A stretch of DNA of 64,000 bases from positions 118,966-182,965 of the forward strand of contig CBFIHP010000012.1 in the NCBI GenBank assembly GCA_965662355.1, in the 5' to 3' direction. This DNA comes from GCA-2683825 sp965662355 (lineage in GTDB: Bacteria; Planctomycetota; UBA1135; GCA-002686595). The translations under genes were made by a program, and so were the position numbers. Positions 16,581 through 25,306 of this stretch are shown here, piece after piece. Within the stretch, counting starts at the first letter, position 1; each line of letters starts with the position of its first letter. The notes under the pieces were generated by a model. The model was given only the letters and a program-made list of their open reading frames with translations, had not been told where the DNA came from and searched no databases.

Positions 16581-18086
16581 CTAGACGCCCAGCCAACTGC
16601 GGATGTTCGGCTCTTTCTCGATGAGCACCTTGTGCAGGTTGGCCACGGCCTCTGCCGTATCAACATCCTTCTTGAGTGCGTTCTTGAAGGCCGCGTGCGC
16701 GTTCTTCACGTCCTTGTCGTTCGCGGTCATGATGTACATCAGGACAGCACCGGCTTCGTGGATCATGCGGCTCGAACCGTCGATCTCGTCGAGGGTCAGA
16801 CCGAACTCGATGATCTCTTCGATCGGGCGCATGCCGACCTTCTTGAGCTCTTCCTTGGACCAATCCTGGAAGGTCGTGGTGGGCTCGGTCTTGAATCCGA
16901 CCGTGCGGTCGTCGGCATAGCGCTCGACGTAGGAAGCGGCTCCGTAGCGCAACCAGCGCGGGATCTGCTTCTCTTTCCAGAACTGATCGAAGGCGCCTTG
17001 GCCACCGCCACCGCCGCTTTGATCGAGCATTTCGCTGATCGTATTCCAGCTGCGGTCGATGGAGTCGCAATAGCTTTGGGCCACTGCGTGACGCAGGGAG
17101 TGGGGACCCCAGGCGGCACCGTTCTCGGTATCCCAGTAGCCGACACCCGCGCCGATGTAGAGCGGCGGAGCTTCGGAGCCGTCGAAGAACAAGTCAGCGA
17201 AGAACGAGTGGTGCAGGGACGAAAAGCCTTCGCCTTCGGTCTGCTGCCGCTGTGCTTCCTGGTTGCCGGCGGCGAAGTCGTTGTACTGCGCCAGGCTATT
17301 CAGAACGACGAAGACCGGCGGACGCTCAGGCGTCTTGCCAAAGATCTTGACCAGCTCGGGGTAGAGCAGATCGGCGTGCCAGCGTGCGATGTTGCCCTCG
17401 TTCCACTTGCACGTCGTGTAGAGCTCGAAGTAGTTCCCGCCGAGTTGCCACCATTGGCCGAGCTCGGAGTGGAACTTATCGGCCTCTTCTTGGGTCAGCC
17501 ACTCCTCGCCACACTTCCACTGGAAGGGTTGCTGGGAGCACTTCTCTGTGATCTCGTCTTCGGTGAGCCAGGTCATGTCGTCCTTGCGGAGCGTGAGACC
17601 GGCCTCTTTCCATTCGGCGATGAGATTCGCTTTCTTGGTGACGCGCGGGTTGGACCATTCTTCGTCGACCTTTTCCCAGCCCATGCGGAGGAAGGGAACA
17701 TCGGCCTGGGAAACCCACTCGTCGTTGTAGCGGACTTCGCCGTACTTCTCGAGTCGCTCTTTCGCTTCTGCGCGGCGGAACTTGGAGAGCTTCGCATAGC
17801 TCTCGAACCACTTGCCTTCGTAGAAGTGGTGGCGCAGGCCTTTGCGGGCCACCTTGTTCATGTCGTCGATTTCGATGACGCGTCGGAACGCCGAACGGGC
17901 ACCGTCACGGTCGCCGTCGGTCTTCAGCTGGCCGGCCAAGGCCAGAAGCTTTTCGACATCGTCGCCAAGGGCGGCGATTTTCTCGTCGACTTCTTCATCC
18001 ATGAGCACCGCGGTAGTGAGGACCGCGGCGGGGTCCGAGGCCGGGGCGCTCGAAAGAGCGAGGCTGCAGAGGATGGGGAGGATCAT
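16581..18086 (-). CDS. Secreted TPR-like protein with a degenerate peptidase-like domain
   Basis: The 501-residue protein has a short signal peptide (MILPILCSLALSSAPAS), a helical TPR-like stretch (about 35-90, LAGQLKTDGDRDGARSAF) and a long C-terminal domain. In that domain LRHAVAQSYCDSI is followed by IPRWLRYGAASYVERYAD. The second motif matches the P-x-W-L-x-E-G-x-A-x-Y pattern that follows HExxH in gluzincin-type peptidases such as the DUF1570-related proteins. Here the HExxH has decayed to HAVAQ and the E of the EG motif is Y, so zinc proteolysis is unlikely. A Gly run (SGGGGGQG) sits between the motifs. A strong terminator follows, and the gene appears to be transcribed alone. The peptidase relationship is inferred from pattern only. 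Confidence 0.7.
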   Translation of the reverse strand: MILPILCSLALSSAPASDPAAVLTTAVLMDEEVDEKIAALGDDVEKLLALAGQLKTDGDRDGARSAFRRVIEIDDMNKVARKGLRHHFYEGKWFESYAKLSKFRRAEAKERLEKYGEVRYNDEWVSQADVPFLRMGWEKVDEEWSNPRVTKKANLIAEWKEAGLTLRKDDMTWLTEDEITEKCSQQPFQWKCGEEWLTQEEADKFHSELGQWWQLGGNYFELYTTCKWNEGNIARWHADLLYPELVKIFGKTPERPPVFVVLNSLAQYNDFAAGNQEAQRQQTEGEGFSSLHHSFFADLFFDGSEAPPLYIGAGVGYWDTENGAAWGPHSLRHAVAQSYCDSIDRSWNTISEMLDQSGGGGGQGAFDQFWKEKQIPRWLRYGAASYVERYADDRTVGFKTEPTTTFQDWSKEELKKVGMRPIEEIIEFGLTLDEIDGSSRMIHEAGAVLMYIMTANDKDVKNAHAAFKNALKKDVDTAEAVANLHKVLIEKEPNIRSWLGV

Positions 18087-18211
18087 CTAGGGAACTCCAG
18101 GGGTAATCAGCTAGTGAGAGGGTCTTCGGCGGATTCGCCGCCGCGGTTCTGCGCGGACCCAGGCGAGATATTCTCGATCAGTAGGGTATTCGCTTCGCCG
18201 CTCCAGGGTCC

Positions 18212-18266
18212 AAAAAAAAGGTACTCGGGCGCGGCCCACGCCGGGTGCATTTCCGGCGTGGACCGC
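18212..18266 (-). terminator. Probable terminator downstream of the 18320-19309 gene
   Basis: On the minus strand a stem of about 14 bp (GCGGTCCACGCCGG with CCGGCGTGGGCCGC, one mismatch) and a 7-nt loop occupy 18231-18266. Eight T residues follow after an 11-nt spacer at 18212-18219. The spacing is longer than in a classical terminator, so the call is tentative. It lies 54-108 bp past the stop of the upstream minus-strand gene. Confidence 0.5.
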
Positions 18267-18319
18267 TGTGGCGGGCCACCACCTCCTGCCCGAATTGACG
18301 TCGTTCGCACACCGGTCTC

Positions 18320-19309
18320 TTACAGTGGTGTTGCTCGTTCGATGGCTTCCAGCACGTCGTCGGCGGTGGCCAGCATGGCCTCCTCCTCATCGCAGTAGCC
18401 GCAGTCCTCGGAGGCGCATGAAAGGGCCGAGCGCCAGCTCCCCCCATAGGCCTTTTTGCCCTTTTTGCCCTTGTTGCCCTTCTTCGCCGACTCGGCGAAG
18501 ACCTGGGCCTGCACGGTAATGCGGCGGGCCAGGGCGAGATCCCCATCATCGAGGGCCTGGATGGCGGCCTCGAAGACACGCTCGCGTTGGCGCTGCAGAC
18601 AGCCTTTCACGCCCAGGGTTTCGAGTCCCCGGCCTGCCAAGAGAACGGGCATGACCGAGCCCTTTTCGAGATCCGTTTTCTTGATCGCGCGGGCCAGGGT
18701 AGGCCTGCCGCGATCGTCCCCGCGCATGGCGAAGAAGAGCGCCGGGCGAATGTCCGCCGCGGTGTAGGCGGCGTTCGATTGCTCCACCTTCTGGGCCAGG
18801 TTCTTGACGAAACACTTGCCTGATTTCGCCATTGCGAAGCCGATGACTTGGTCGGTCGTGAAGCTCTCGGGGTCGACGCTCCAGAGGGCGGCGGGCAGCT
18901 CGCTCTTCATCGCGGCGGGCACTTCCGAGACGAGGCTGAGGATGCGTGCGCGTTCCTCGGACGTGGTGCGCTTCTCACCGAAGCGGCGCTCGACCTCGGG
19001 GCCAGCGGCGCTCCAGAGTTCGGGTTTCTTGGAGAAGAGCGACGCGTAGTAGGACGTCGGGTTCTTCTTCATCTTGGACTTCCAGGCCACGGTCTTCTTC
19101 TGGCACTCTTCCGTACAGCCGTCCGCGCAGGCCTTGGCCTCACAGCTCACTCCTTCAAAGGAGGGGAGCTTTCCGCGAATCATGTTCTCCAGGTTCTCGG
19201 CGACCCATTGGTGGCCTTCTGCATTCCCCTCTTCGGAACCCGCCCACACGGCGGGGAGGAGGCTGGCGACTAGGCCGAGGCCGAGGACTTTCTTTTTCAG
19301 CGTGATCAT
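18320..19309 (-). CDS. Secreted Cys-cluster and Lys/Gly-rich protein of unknown function
   Basis: The ATG at 19309 gives a 329-residue protein starting MITLKKKVLGLGLVASLLPA with a signal peptide ending near AVWAG. The frame stays open far upstream but that part has no signal and crosses the next gene, so it was discarded. The mature protein has a cysteine cluster (CEAKACADGCTEEC, about 55-70), a helical middle, a lysine/glycine tract (KKGNKGKKGKK, about 285-297) and a second Cys group near the end (CASEDCGYC). The tract is encoded by repeated TTTTTGCCC-like units on the plus strand and could be prone to slippage. No family was recognised. The two Cys groups could bind a metal or form disulfides. 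Confidence 0.65.
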   Translation of the reverse strand: MITLKKKVLGLGLVASLLPAVWAGSEEGNAEGHQWVAENLENMIRGKLPSFEGVSCEAKACADGCTEECQKKTVAWKSKMKKNPTSYYASLFSKKPELWSAAGPEVERRFGEKRTTSEERARILSLVSEVPAAMKSELPAALWSVDPESFTTDQVIGFAMAKSGKCFVKNLAQKVEQSNAAYTAADIRPALFFAMRGDDRGRPTLARAIKKTDLEKGSVMPVLLAGRGLETLGVKGCLQRQRERVFEAAIQALDDGDLALARRITVQAQVFAESAKKGNKGKKGKKAYGGSWRSALSCASEDCGYCDEEEAMLATADDVLEAIERATPL

Positions 19310-19485
19310 CGGATATGGATCTCTCGAAGGATGAGCGGGTTTGCGACCGACGGCTCCCGTCGATCCGAGCGCTTGAATCCTCGGGGGTCGCGCAGGGCGG
19401 CGAAAAAGCGTTGAAAATCGTGTATTGCTATGGTCACGGGAGTGTGTGCATCTGGCCGGATGCTGCATGGTCCCGGGCTCCCGGG

Positions 19486-20835
19486 CTAGAAGAGCGTGGC
19501 GATCAAGCCACGCACGTCCTCTTCGGTGCCGATTTCCTGGGAACGCTGAAGCAAGTGGTCGCTCAGCTCGGTGGCGATGACGGCCACGCTGGCTTCGCCT
19601 GCCTGGCGAACGCTGACGTAGTGCTCGAAGAGCAAGACGGCCTGTACCGCACCGCGCACGTCGTTCTCGAGGTACGCCTCGATCGTCTTGCGGCAGCGAT
19701 CCTCCATCCACGTCCACGCGTTCGAATCGTCGAGGCGATCGAGAGCCAGGGCGCACAGAAGGCGCGCATCGAGCAACTCGGGGTCGTCCCTCGTCAGGAC
19801 CTCGCTGAGAACGTCCCGCCCGGTGGCATCGCCCCGGAAGGCGAGGAATGCAGCGGGGTAGTACGGCGGCTCGTCGATTTCCGAATCGTAGATCTCCACC
19901 AGGTCGCGACACTCGCGCTGGAAGTCGTCGACGCCGCGCTCGGCGAAGGCGATCTGATGCACGTGATCGAAGTACTGGGGGAACTCGCCCCACAGCTCGA
20001 GGGCCAGATCGAGCGCGATCTCGGACGGGTCCTGGATGAGGAAGTTCAGGGCCAGAGGCACGACGCGGACACGCAGCTCCCGTTCCTTCAAGGTGGGATC
20101 CATGCCGATCAGCGGCGCCCGCTTCGAGCGCGCGATCAACATGTCGGCGAGGGAACCCTCGAAGCGCTCCCACAGCCGGGGTTCGTCGCGCAGGATCTTC
20201 GATAGCTCGCGCATCACGGGGCGGCGGACCCCGTAGCCGGGCACGCCCCAGGGGAAGCGTCTCTTGGCAGGTGCGAACAGCTGTGCGCAGTACTCGTCGA
20301 ATCGTCGCCGACCCGGGTCCGGGGGGGGGAGCTCGAGCAGCTCGGGTTCGGGATCCGGGCCAGGAAGCTCCTGGCCGACAGGGAATGAGGGCGGTTGCAG
20401 GCCCGCCGTCTCGGGAAGAACGGTCTCCGAGGGGGTGAAATCGCCCCCGGAGAAGGCGAACCAGGCTGCGCCGCCACCGACGAGCAGGAAGATGGCTGCG
20501 GCGCGGCGGGCGGGAGTGAGTGCGCGTGCGGGGACGGGTCTCTGGAGAGTACCGGGGTTGGCGCTCCGCGGAGCTCCCTGACCGTTGCCCGTGGCCGCGA
20601 TCGTACTCGGAGCCGTGACCGTGCTCGACGCCGTCCCGAGGGCCTCTTCGAGCTCGCCGGGGTTCAGGCTACCGCGTTCGCCGCGCTGCCAGGCGGCGAC
20701 GACCTGCTGCGGAAGCTCGGAGTCCTGTTCCTCGCCCAGGCAGCGCTCGAGCATGTGCTCCAGAAGGCGTTCTTCCGGGCCCTCGAGATCTTCCGGCTCG
20801 CGGGCGCGCGGATCGTGTGCGAAGGGGTCATGCAT
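19486..20835 (-). CDS. Single-pass membrane protein coupled to ECF sigma factor; candidate anti-sigma factor
   Basis: The start ATG at 20835 lies inside the last codons of the sigma-factor gene (ATGCATGA, an 8-nt overlap), so translation is probably coupled. The 449-residue product has an acidic cytoplasmic N-terminus of about 100 residues (PEERLLEHMLERCLGEE, then QQVVAAWQRGERG), one transmembrane helix (about 105-125, AAIFLLVGGGAAWFAFSGG), a Pro-rich spacer and a helical, HEAT-like C-terminal domain outside the membrane. Gene position plus topology argue for an anti-sigma or signal-transducing partner. No zinc-anti-sigma H-x3-C-x2-C motif was found, so this would not be a standard ZAS protein. 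Function is inferred from context. Confidence 0.75.
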   Translation of the reverse strand: MHDPFAHDPRAREPEDLEGPEERLLEHMLERCLGEEQDSELPQQVVAAWQRGERGSLNPGELEEALGTASSTVTAPSTIAATGNGQGAPRSANPGTLQRPVPARALTPARRAAAIFLLVGGGAAWFAFSGGDFTPSETVLPETAGLQPPSFPVGQELPGPDPEPELLELPPPDPGRRRFDEYCAQLFAPAKRRFPWGVPGYGVRRPVMRELSKILRDEPRLWERFEGSLADMLIARSKRAPLIGMDPTLKERELRVRVVPLALNFLIQDPSEIALDLALELWGEFPQYFDHVHQIAFAERGVDDFQRECRDLVEIYDSEIDEPPYYPAAFLAFRGDATGRDVLSEVLTRDDPELLDARLLCALALDRLDDSNAWTWMEDRCRKTIEAYLENDVRGAVQAVLLFEHYVSVRQAGEASVAVIATELSDHLLQRSQEIGTEEDVRGLIATLF

Positions 20836-21394
20836 GGAGACGACTCTCGATGCAGGTGCGGAGTTTCCGGCGCGTGCGGACGAGGATCGACTTGACCCCG
20901 GATTCGCGCAGACCCAGTTCCTCGGCAATCTTCAGCAGGGCGTGGCCAGCACGATAGCGGCGATCCAGCACCTTGCCGGCACGGCCGCGCACGACGGCCA
21001 GGCAGTGGCGCAGGGCTTCCATGTAGTCCCGGCCCTCGCCCCGTTCCTCGACGTCCTCCCAGACGCGCTCGGCGCGTTCGAGCTCGGTGGCATCGGACAC
21101 GGTCCAGACCCGGTTTTCGCGTTCGAGCATCTTGATGAGGAGGTGGCGTGCAACCTTGCGGAGAAAGCCTCGCGTTTCGGAGGGCGAGCGCTGGACGAAA
21201 CCCGAGGAAAGCATGGAGAGAAAGACGTCCTGGCACAGGTCCTCGACGCGGTCCGGAGGGCATCCGGCCACGACGAGATAGCCGCGCACAGCGCCCTGGT
21301 GGTCCAGGACGAGCGCTTCGGCCTCGTGGATGCGGTGAACAGAGGTCGCTTTCAACAAGTTGCTTTCAACCGGTGCCCTAATCCGCGGCGCCAC
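20828..21394 (-). CDS. ECF-type RNA polymerase sigma factor
   Basis: The 188-residue protein has region 2 elements (VEDLCQDVFLSMLSSGF, about 50-66) and a C-terminal region 4 helix-turn-helix (LLKIAEELGLRESGVKSILV, about 150-170), with no sigma-1 or sigma-3 domains. This is the layout of extracytoplasmic-function sigma factors. Region 4 directs -35 recognition. The GTG at 21394 is the longest start; TTG at 21358 is possible. Its end overlaps the membrane protein gene downstream by 8 nt. It is divergent from the sulfatase/deacetylase/acetyltransferase operon across only 47 bp, which makes that operon a candidate target. Confidence 0.9.
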   Translation of the reverse strand: MAPRIRAPVESNLLKATSVHRIHEAEALVLDHQGAVRGYLVVAGCPPDRVEDLCQDVFLSMLSSGFVQRSPSETRGFLRKVARHLLIKMLERENRVWTVSDATELERAERVWEDVEERGEGRDYMEALRHCLAVVRGRAGKVLDRRYRAGHALLKIAEELGLRESGVKSILVRTRRKLRTCIESRLHA

Positions 21395-21441
21395 CGAAAG
21401 TTGGCGAGAAAAGCCTAAAAAACTCAGTACGGTGTCGGGCT

Positions 21442-22791
21442 ATGGGGCTCATGAATCTGACTGCGCTCTTGGGGCTGGCCCTCGCTTCGCTCCCTTCCGA
21501 CCCGCCGCCCAACGTCCTCTACCTGCTGGCGGACGATTTCAACGTCGAGGCGATTCACGCTCTCGGAAACGAGGAGATCCGCACCCCCCACCTGGACTCG
21601 CTGGTCGCACGGGGTACCACCTTCACGCACGCCTATTGTATGGGCTCGTGGACCGCAGCGGTCTGCTTGCCCAGCCGCTCGATGATCCTCTCGGGCAAGT
21701 CGATGTGGCGCCTGGACGGCTCTCTCCACGGCGTACGAACCTGGCCCGAGGCCATGCGCGAGGCCGGCTACGCGACCTTCGGGGTGGGCAAGTGGCATAA
21801 CGCCCCCGAGGCCTACGCCCGGGGTTTCACTCACGGTGGACACGTCTTCTTCGGGGCCATGAGCGAGCACACGGCCGTCCCTGTGCACCGCTTCCGGAAG
21901 GACGGCGACTACAGCACGAAGCCGACCTTCTCGAAAACCTTCTCCACCGAGCTCTTTGCACAGGACACGATCCAGTTCCTCGAGAGCTACGACGAGGAGG
22001 CGCCGTTCTTCGCATACGTCGCTTTCACCGCGCCGCACGATCCGTTCCAGGCGCCTGCCCCCTTCGACGACGACTACGATCCCAAGTCCCTCTCTCTACC
22101 CGAGGCCTACCTCCCCTATCACCCCTTCGACAACGGCGACATCCTCGTCCGCGACGAACGGCTCGGCCCGATTCCGCGCACGCCCGAGCAGATACGCAAG
22201 CATCGCGCTGGCTACTACGCGATGGTCTCTCACCTCGACCACTGGATCGGTCAGATCCTCGAGGCGCTCGAATCCTCGGGCAAGGCGGAGAACACACTCA
22301 TTGTCTTCAGTGGCGATCACGGATTGGCCCTGGGCCGTCACGGGTTGCTCGGCAAGCAGAACCTCTACGAACACTCGCTCCGTACACCGGCCATCTTTGT
22401 CGGGCCGAAGGTGAAGGAGGGCGTTCGTTTCGATACACCGATCTATCTCTTCGATCTGTTCCCCACCGTGCTCGACTACCTAGATCTGCCGATCCCGGAG
22501 GATCTGGACGGCAAGAGTCTATCGAATTTTCTCGGCGGCGAGCGGCGCACCGTTCGACCGACGATGTACGCGGCTTACCTCGACGTCCAGCGCATGGTGC
22601 GCAACGAGCGCTTCAAGCTGATCCTATATTCGGTTCGCGGACGCAAACGCGATCAACTGTTCGACCTCGAAAAGGACCCCTTCGAGAGATTCGACCTGGG
22701 GGACAAGAAAGAATACGCGAAGGTGCGCGAAGAGCTCGTGACAGCCCTGAGAGCCTGGCAGAGAGAAACGGAGGACCCCCATGCGTTCTAA
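21442..22791 (+). CDS. Sulfatase (formylglycine type), exported
   Basis: The 449-residue protein has a short signal peptide (MNLTALLGLALASLP if translation begins at the second ATG, 21451). The sulfatase fold begins NVLYLLADDFNVEAIHALG, carries the active-site signature VCLPSRSMILSGK near residue 75, and has FSGDHGLALGRHGLLGKQN near 290. The Cys of CLPSR should become formylglycine. The late motif resembles iduronate/heparan-type and choline-sulfatase-like members rather than arylsulfatase A; the exact substrate cannot be assigned. The next gene, a PIG-L deacetylase, starts 11 nt before this stop, and an HGSNAT-like gene follows, so the enzyme probably acts on sulfated amino sugars. Confidence 0.92.
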   Translation: MGLMNLTALLGLALASLPSDPPPNVLYLLADDFNVEAIHALGNEEIRTPHLDSLVARGTTFTHAYCMGSWTAAVCLPSRSMILSGKSMWRLDGSLHGVRTWPEAMREAGYATFGVGKWHNAPEAYARGFTHGGHVFFGAMSEHTAVPVHRFRKDGDYSTKPTFSKTFSTELFAQDTIQFLESYDEEAPFFAYVAFTAPHDPFQAPAPFDDDYDPKSLSLPEAYLPYHPFDNGDILVRDERLGPIPRTPEQIRKHRAGYYAMVSHLDHWIGQILEALESSGKAENTLIVFSGDHGLALGRHGLLGKQNLYEHSLRTPAIFVGPKVKEGVRFDTPIYLFDLFPTVLDYLDLPIPEDLDGKSLSNFLGGERRTVRPTMYAAYLDVQRMVRNERFKLILYSVRGRKRDQLFDLEKDPFERFDLGDKKEYAKVREELVTALRAWQRETEDPHAF

Positions 22792-23758
22792 GTGCTGGAT
22801 CGCGCTCGTCGTCTTGTCATCCCTTGGCGCTTGTCGTGCGATTCAAAATCCGAACCTTCCGACTGCCGAGCGGCTGAACGACGCCCAGGGCAAAGGCCCC
22901 CGCGTCCTGGCCGTCGTCGCCCACCCTGACGACGAAATCTCTTTCGCCGGCACGATGTACAAGACGGCTAGCTTCCTGGACGGCGTGTGCGACGTGGCCG
23001 TGCTCACGAACGGGGAGGGGGGCTTCAAGTACGCAACACTCGCGGAATCCATCTACGGCCACGAATTGACCGAGGAGACAACGGGGCGCGCCAAGCTCCC
23101 CGCGATTCGCAAACGCGAGCTGCAGGCCGGTTGTCGGCTGCTCGGAGTGCGCAACCTCTACTTCTTCGATCAGATCGATCATCGCTACACGACCGACCTG
23201 GTGGAAGTCCTGGGGCCCGATGCGAAGATCTGGGATCTCGCCCGGATACGCCTGGGATTGCACACACTCATGCGGACGAACGAATATGACTTCGTCCTGA
23301 CGCTGGCCCCCACGACCACCACCCATGCCCATCACCAGGCGGCGACATTGCTGGCCCTCGAAGCCGCCTCGAGCCTGCCGGAGGGAGAGCGACCGATCGT
23401 ACTCTGCAGACAACCGCGCTCCGACGAAGCGGTCCCCGCAAAGGCCACGGTCGCGGGCTTCCCGCCGACACGCGCACATGCCGCGGGACTCGTCTTCGAC
23501 CGCACGCAGAAATTCGGACATCGCCAGCGGCTCGACTACAAGATCGTCGTCAACTGGGCCATCGCCGAGCACAAGTCGCAAGGCACGATGCAGCTCTTGA
23601 TGGGCGTCGGGGACGACGAAGCTTACCTGCTATTCGAACGCAACCCCGCGGACGCAGTGGCGCGGGCCGGCAGGCTCTTCGAGCAACTCGCCGGCCAGCA
23701 GTTCGAGACGCGGGAATACGCTCCGAGCGCTGGCACGAACGCAGCCCCGAGCCAATGA
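22781..23758 (+). CDS. PIG-L/LmbE family N-acetylglucosamine deacetylase-like lipoprotein
   Basis: The 325-residue protein opens with a lipoprotein signal (MRSKCWIALVVLSSLGAC). The deacetylase domain shows the zinc motif VVAHPDDEISFAGT near residue 43 and the second metal histidines in THAHHQAATLL near 185. The family removes N-acetyl groups from GlcNAc-containing substrates. A good ribosome site, GGAGG, lies 5 nt upstream of the ATG. The gene overlaps the sulfatase before it by 11 nt and the acetyltransferase after it by 4 nt, so the three form an operon. The lipoprotein signal places the enzyme outside the cytoplasmic membrane, with the sulfatase. Confidence 0.9.
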   Translation: MRSKCWIALVVLSSLGACRAIQNPNLPTAERLNDAQGKGPRVLAVVAHPDDEISFAGTMYKTASFLDGVCDVAVLTNGEGGFKYATLAESIYGHELTEETTGRAKLPAIRKRELQAGCRLLGVRNLYFFDQIDHRYTTDLVEVLGPDAKIWDLARIRLGLHTLMRTNEYDFVLTLAPTTTTHAHHQAATLLALEAASSLPEGERPIVLCRQPRSDEAVPAKATVAGFPPTRAHAAGLVFDRTQKFGHRQRLDYKIVVNWAIAEHKSQGTMQLLMGVGDDEAYLLFERNPADAVARAGRLFEQLAGQQFETREYAPSAGTNAAPSQ

Positions 23759-24879
23759 GCTCGCTGGCCCCCCCGCCCATGGCTACGACCAGCCGCCGCC
23801 TGCACTCGCTGGATGCGCTCCGCGGGTTCGACATGTTCTGGATCGTTGGCGGCAGCTCGTTCGTCGCCGCGGTTGCCGAAACCACCGACAACGGGGTCGT
23901 TCGGGCCATCGAAGCCCAAACCCACCATGTCGAATGGAACGGCTTCTCGCTCTGGGACCTCATCTTCCCCCTGTTCCTCTTCATCGCCGGAGCGGCGCTA
24001 CCGTACTCGTTGGCCGCTCGCCGCGCGGCCGGCGATTCGAGGCGGACGATGGCGACCAAGATCGTCCGGCGCGGCGCAAGCCTGGTTCTCCTCGGCCTGG
24101 TCTACAACGGTCTCTTCACGTTCGATTTCGCGAACCTGCGTTGCGCCAGCGTGCTCGGGAGAATCGGACTCGGTTACCTGGGCGCGGGTTTGATCGTCGT
24201 CTTCGCACCGTCGGCCCGTGCGTGGCTTGCCTGGGCGCTTGGAATCCTCGTCGTGTACTGCTTGGCCATGAGCCTGATCCCCGTCCCCGGCTTTGGAGCG
24301 GGCAACATGACGCCCGGCGCCACGCTCGCGGACTACATCGATCGGATGCTCTTGCCGGGTCGGCTACATCACGGAGATCGGGACCCCGAGGGGCTCCTGT
24401 CCACGGTGCCCGCCATCGCAACGGCGCTGTTCGGAGCCCTTGCAGGCACGTTCCTGCGCGCGAACGAAACACGCGGCACAAAGGGGCAGTCCATCGCCTT
24501 GCGCCTCTTCGCCTTCGGAGTCCTCGGGCTGGCACTCGGCTCGCTCTGGGGCCGCTTCTTCCCGATCAACAAGAACCTCTGGACAAGTTCTTTCGTCCTC
24601 TGGACCTCGGGCCTCAGCGCCATCCTCCTGGCGAGCTTCTATCTCGTCATCGATGTGTGGCACCACGAACGCTGGGCCTTCTTCTTCATCGTGCTGGGCC
24701 AGAATGCCATCACGATCTATCTCCTGAACCGCTTCGTGGACTTCGAGGGTCTGGCACACGTGATCTTCGCCCGTGGTGAACACGCCCTCCACCCGGCAGT
24801 CTACCCCGCTCTGGCCATCCTCATGCGCTGGGCGATGCTCTACGGCATGTACCGGAAGAAGATCTTCCTGCGAGTCTGA
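23755..24879 (+). CDS. HGSNAT-like transmembrane acyltransferase (DUF5009/DUF1624 type)
   Basis: The 374-residue protein has about ten hydrophobic segments. It shows family landmarks: SLDALRGFDMFW near residue 23, HHVEWNGFSLWDLIFPLFLF near 62-81 with the conserved active-site His, DPEGLLSTVPAIATALFG, and FPINKNLWTSSFVLWTSG. Heparan-alpha-glucosaminide N-acetyltransferase, the human relative, moves acetyl from cytosolic acetyl-CoA across the membrane to a terminal glucosamine. The start overlaps the deacetylase stop as ATGA. With a sulfatase and a deacetylase upstream, the protein may re-acetylate or protect glucosamine residues during use of a sulfated glycan. The reaction in this organism is inferred. 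Confidence 0.88.
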   Translation: MSSLAPPPMATTSRRLHSLDALRGFDMFWIVGGSSFVAAVAETTDNGVVRAIEAQTHHVEWNGFSLWDLIFPLFLFIAGAALPYSLAARRAAGDSRRTMATKIVRRGASLVLLGLVYNGLFTFDFANLRCASVLGRIGLGYLGAGLIVVFAPSARAWLAWALGILVVYCLAMSLIPVPGFGAGNMTPGATLADYIDRMLLPGRLHHGDRDPEGLLSTVPAIATALFGALAGTFLRANETRGTKGQSIALRLFAFGVLGLALGSLWGRFFPINKNLWTSSFVLWTSGLSAILLASFYLVIDVWHHERWAFFFIVLGQNAITIYLLNRFVDFEGLAHVIFARGEHALHPAVYPALAILMRWAMLYGMYRKKIFLRV

Positions 24880-24925
24880 ATCGCCGCCTGTACGCCGCAA
24901 CGCGTACATCGCAACCCCTGCATCG

Positions 24926-25306
24926 CTACGTGGAGACGATGCTTTGCAGACCGTCTTCCATGGCCGCGATTGTCAGCTTGTCGACCAGCTGTTCGAGCAA
25001 AACTCGTTCACCCTCGGCAAGGGCATCGAAGGAGAACCCTCCTTCTACACGCTGGCGAGCCTGGGCCTTGCACCAAACGAAGCGACCTTGAACGCGAATC
25101 TCGTCACCGAGCTCGAGCCATTTAGGGAGTCTGACACTGAGCTTGTTGACATTGAGAACGTCGACCTCTTCCGAACAGAGAACGCGCATGCCGCTTGCCG
25201 AGATGTCCAGCAGGCAGCCGAAGAATGCGTTGGAGGTGCCCGACACATCCATGCGGTAGTGCACTCGTTGACGCGTCAGTGTGCGGCGTTCGTCTAGCTT
25301 AGTCAT
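24926..25306 (-). CDS. PilZ domain protein (likely c-di-GMP receptor)
   Basis: This 126-residue protein is a stand-alone PilZ domain. The N-terminal arginine motif is RRTLTRQRVHYRMDV, followed by LLDISASGMRVL with the D/N-x-S-x-x-G element. These two motifs bind cyclic di-GMP. There is no signal or membrane segment. It is divergent from the hybrid histidine kinase gene across about 208 bp, and converges with the acetyltransferase gene. Its effector target cannot be told; PilZ proteins commonly act on motility, exopolysaccharide or secretion. Confidence 0.88.
   Translation of the reverse strand: MTKLDERRTLTRQRVHYRMDVSGTSNAFFGCLLDISASGMRVLCSEEVDVLNVNKLSVRLPKWLELGDEIRVQGRFVWCKAQARQRVEGGFSFDALAEGERVLLEQLVDKLTIAAMEDGLQSIVST

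Noticed and set aside
16488..18398. A 636-codon plus-strand open frame opposite the peptidase-like gene
   Set aside because: Shadow of the minus-strand gene: no signal or motif, and the minus strand has a signal peptide and a terminator.
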